From an uncultured Anaerotruncus sp. (lineage in GTDB: Bacteria > Bacillota > Clostridia > Oscillospirales > CAG-272): DNA of 5,894 bases. Both the position numbers and the translations under genes were made by a program. Numbering within the stretch: the first letter of the stretch is position 1; every line of letters begins with the position of its first letter. A model generated the notes under the pieces. The model was not told the origin of the DNA, did not search any database, and saw nothing but the letters and a program-made list of their open reading frames with translations. The stretch lies in assembly GCA_905210995.1 (NCBI GenBank), contig CAJLZE010000090.1, forward strand, positions 1-5,894, in the 5' to 3' direction. Of this stretch, positions 5,135-5,894 are shown in pieces.

Positions 5135-5894
5135 ATGAATAAAGCTCCGCTATGCCCGCAAGGGCATTGCGTGCCGCTTCGACCGGCTCCGCAGTTGCTG
5201 CGGAGCCGTTTTTTTGCGCTGCCGACTCTGCCGCGGTGAAAAGTTCATCGGCAGTCAGCCCGTCGAGCGGGATATATTCCGTCCCCGCGTGCGCGGCGGC
5301 AAAGCCCGCGACCTTGGGGTCATATCCGACGGCGACCGCCGGCGTGCCCGCAAGCGCAGCAAACACGGCTGCGTGCAGCCGCTCCGCCATAACGAGCGAC
5401 GCTCCGCTCATGAGCGTGACGAGCTGCCCCGGCGTCAGACTCCCCGCGGGGAGCACGGCGGCACCGCCGCACTGTGCGGCAAGACGGCGGCAAAGCGTGT
5501 CATCCGACGGCGCAAGCGCCAAAAATACGGGTGAGGTCCCGGTCGCGGCGGCAAAGCGCGCAGAAAAAGCGCATATCTCACGCGCGGCGTTGATCTCGGC
5601 TTTTTTGCCGCCCGCGCCGCGCAGCGACGCGGTCGGGCGCGGACAGATCATAAAATATCCGCCATCGATGCCGAGCGACGCGATATATCCGTCGGGCAGC
5701 GGCTCGGGCAGGATGAGGAGCGCGGGGTCTGCTGCGGTGACGACATGCTTTGCCCCGAGAGCGGCAAAGCCTTCCGCCGCCGCTGCGTCGCGTGCATATA
5801 TCGCCGACGCCGAACGCACGGCGCGTGACGCGATACGGCGCGCAGCGGGGGAGAGGAGCGGTCCCACGCCGCCCCATATCACAACGCGGCAGGA
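5124..5894 (-). CDS. csaB: CsaB-like polysaccharide pyruvyl transferase, N-terminus cut by window edge
   Basis: CsaB transfers pyruvate from phosphoenolpyruvate as a ketal onto a sugar of a secondary cell-wall polymer; in many Firmicutes this lets SLH-domain proteins attach to the wall. The visible 256 residues match the pyruvyltransferase fold: IWGGVGPL (near 5860-5882), IYARDAAAAEGFAALG, ADPALLI (about 5711-5734), a GYFMICPRP strand, MAERLHAAVF (about 5360-5390) with the family RLHA motif, and GYDPKVAGF (about 5304-5327). About 100 N-terminal residues are missing. The frame runs open to base 5894 with no stop, so the GTG at 5882 is not the true start. The alanine-rich composition is stronger than in its neighbours. 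The gene converges on the exporter and its TAA overlaps that gene by 11 bp. Its last 30 or so codons also contain the opposite-strand terminator. It is probably not co-regulated with the plus-strand operon. Confidence 0.82.
   Translation of the reverse strand, partial: SCRVVIWGGVGPLLSPAARRIASRAVRSASAIYARDAAAAEGFAALGAKHVVTAADPALLILPEPLPDGYIASLGIDGGYFMICPRPTASLRGAGGKKAEINAAREICAFSARFAAATGTSPVFLALAPSDDTLCRRLAAQCGGAAVLPAGSLTPGQLVTLMSGASLVMAERLHAAVFAALAGTPAVAVGYDPKVAGFAAAHAGTEYIPLDGLTADELFTAAESAAQKNGSAATAEPVEAARNALAGIAELYSFTK
5152..5167 (+). other. Small hairpin with GCAA tetraloop
   Basis: ATGCCC (5152-5157) and GGGCAT (5162-5167) pair around GCAA, a GNRA-type tetraloop when read on the plus strand. 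It lies between the exporter stop codon and the terminator, so it would sit in the 3' untranslated end of the operon mRNA. It may help protect that end. It is also coding sequence of the minus-strand gene, so it may be chance. Confidence 0.4.
5184..5215 (+). terminator. Strong intrinsic terminator of the operon
   Basis: CGGCTCCGCAG (5184-5194) and CTGCGGAGCCG (5198-5208) form a perfect 11-bp stem with loop TTG, followed at once by seven T residues (5209-5215). This is a textbook rho-independent terminator on the plus strand, 49 nt after the exporter stop codon. On the minus strand the same bases encode residues QKNGSAATAEPV of the CsaB-like protein, so the element is both terminator and coding sequence. 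It has no T-run for the minus strand. Confidence 0.93.

Overview
The window looks like chromosomal DNA of a Gram-positive anaerobe, most likely a clostridial (Oscillospiraceae/Ruminococcaceae-like) bacterium. This rests on the protein types (two GT4 glycosyltransferases of glycolipid-synthase style, a CsaB-type pyruvyl transferase, a 10TM-type heavy-metal exporter), the consensus sigma-A promoter, GGAGG-type ribosome sites and moderately high GC. The assignment is inferred from gene style; no marker gene is present.

Layout. Bases 1-233 are non-coding and hold several inverted repeats that look like dispersed intergenic palindromes. A perfect-consensus promoter (TTGACA, 17 bp, TATAAT with extended -10 TGA) at 234-262 starts a five-gene plus-strand operon: TetR-family regulator (312-848), GT4 glycosyltransferase (888-2048), PlsC-like acyltransferase (2078-2869), second GT4 glycosyltransferase (2926-4212) and a putative heavy-metal/manganese exporter (4244-5134). 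Gaps are 29-56 nt. A strong intrinsic terminator (5184-5215) closes the operon. It lies inside the 3' coding part of a convergent minus-strand gene, a CsaB-like polysaccharide pyruvyl transferase (5124-5894, its N-terminus beyond the right edge), which overlaps the exporter gene by 11 bp.

Working together. Two GT4 enzymes around one acyltransferase suggest a membrane glycolipid or acylated glycan pathway (for example diacylglycerol glycosylation followed by a second sugar), with the TetR protein as probable autoregulator of the whole unit. The metal exporter is co-transcribed, which could link metal status to envelope lipid make-up, but that link is inference. The families are known. The unusual points are the combination, the variant active-site motifs, the repeated AACGG elements in the leader and the terminator embedded in coding sequence.
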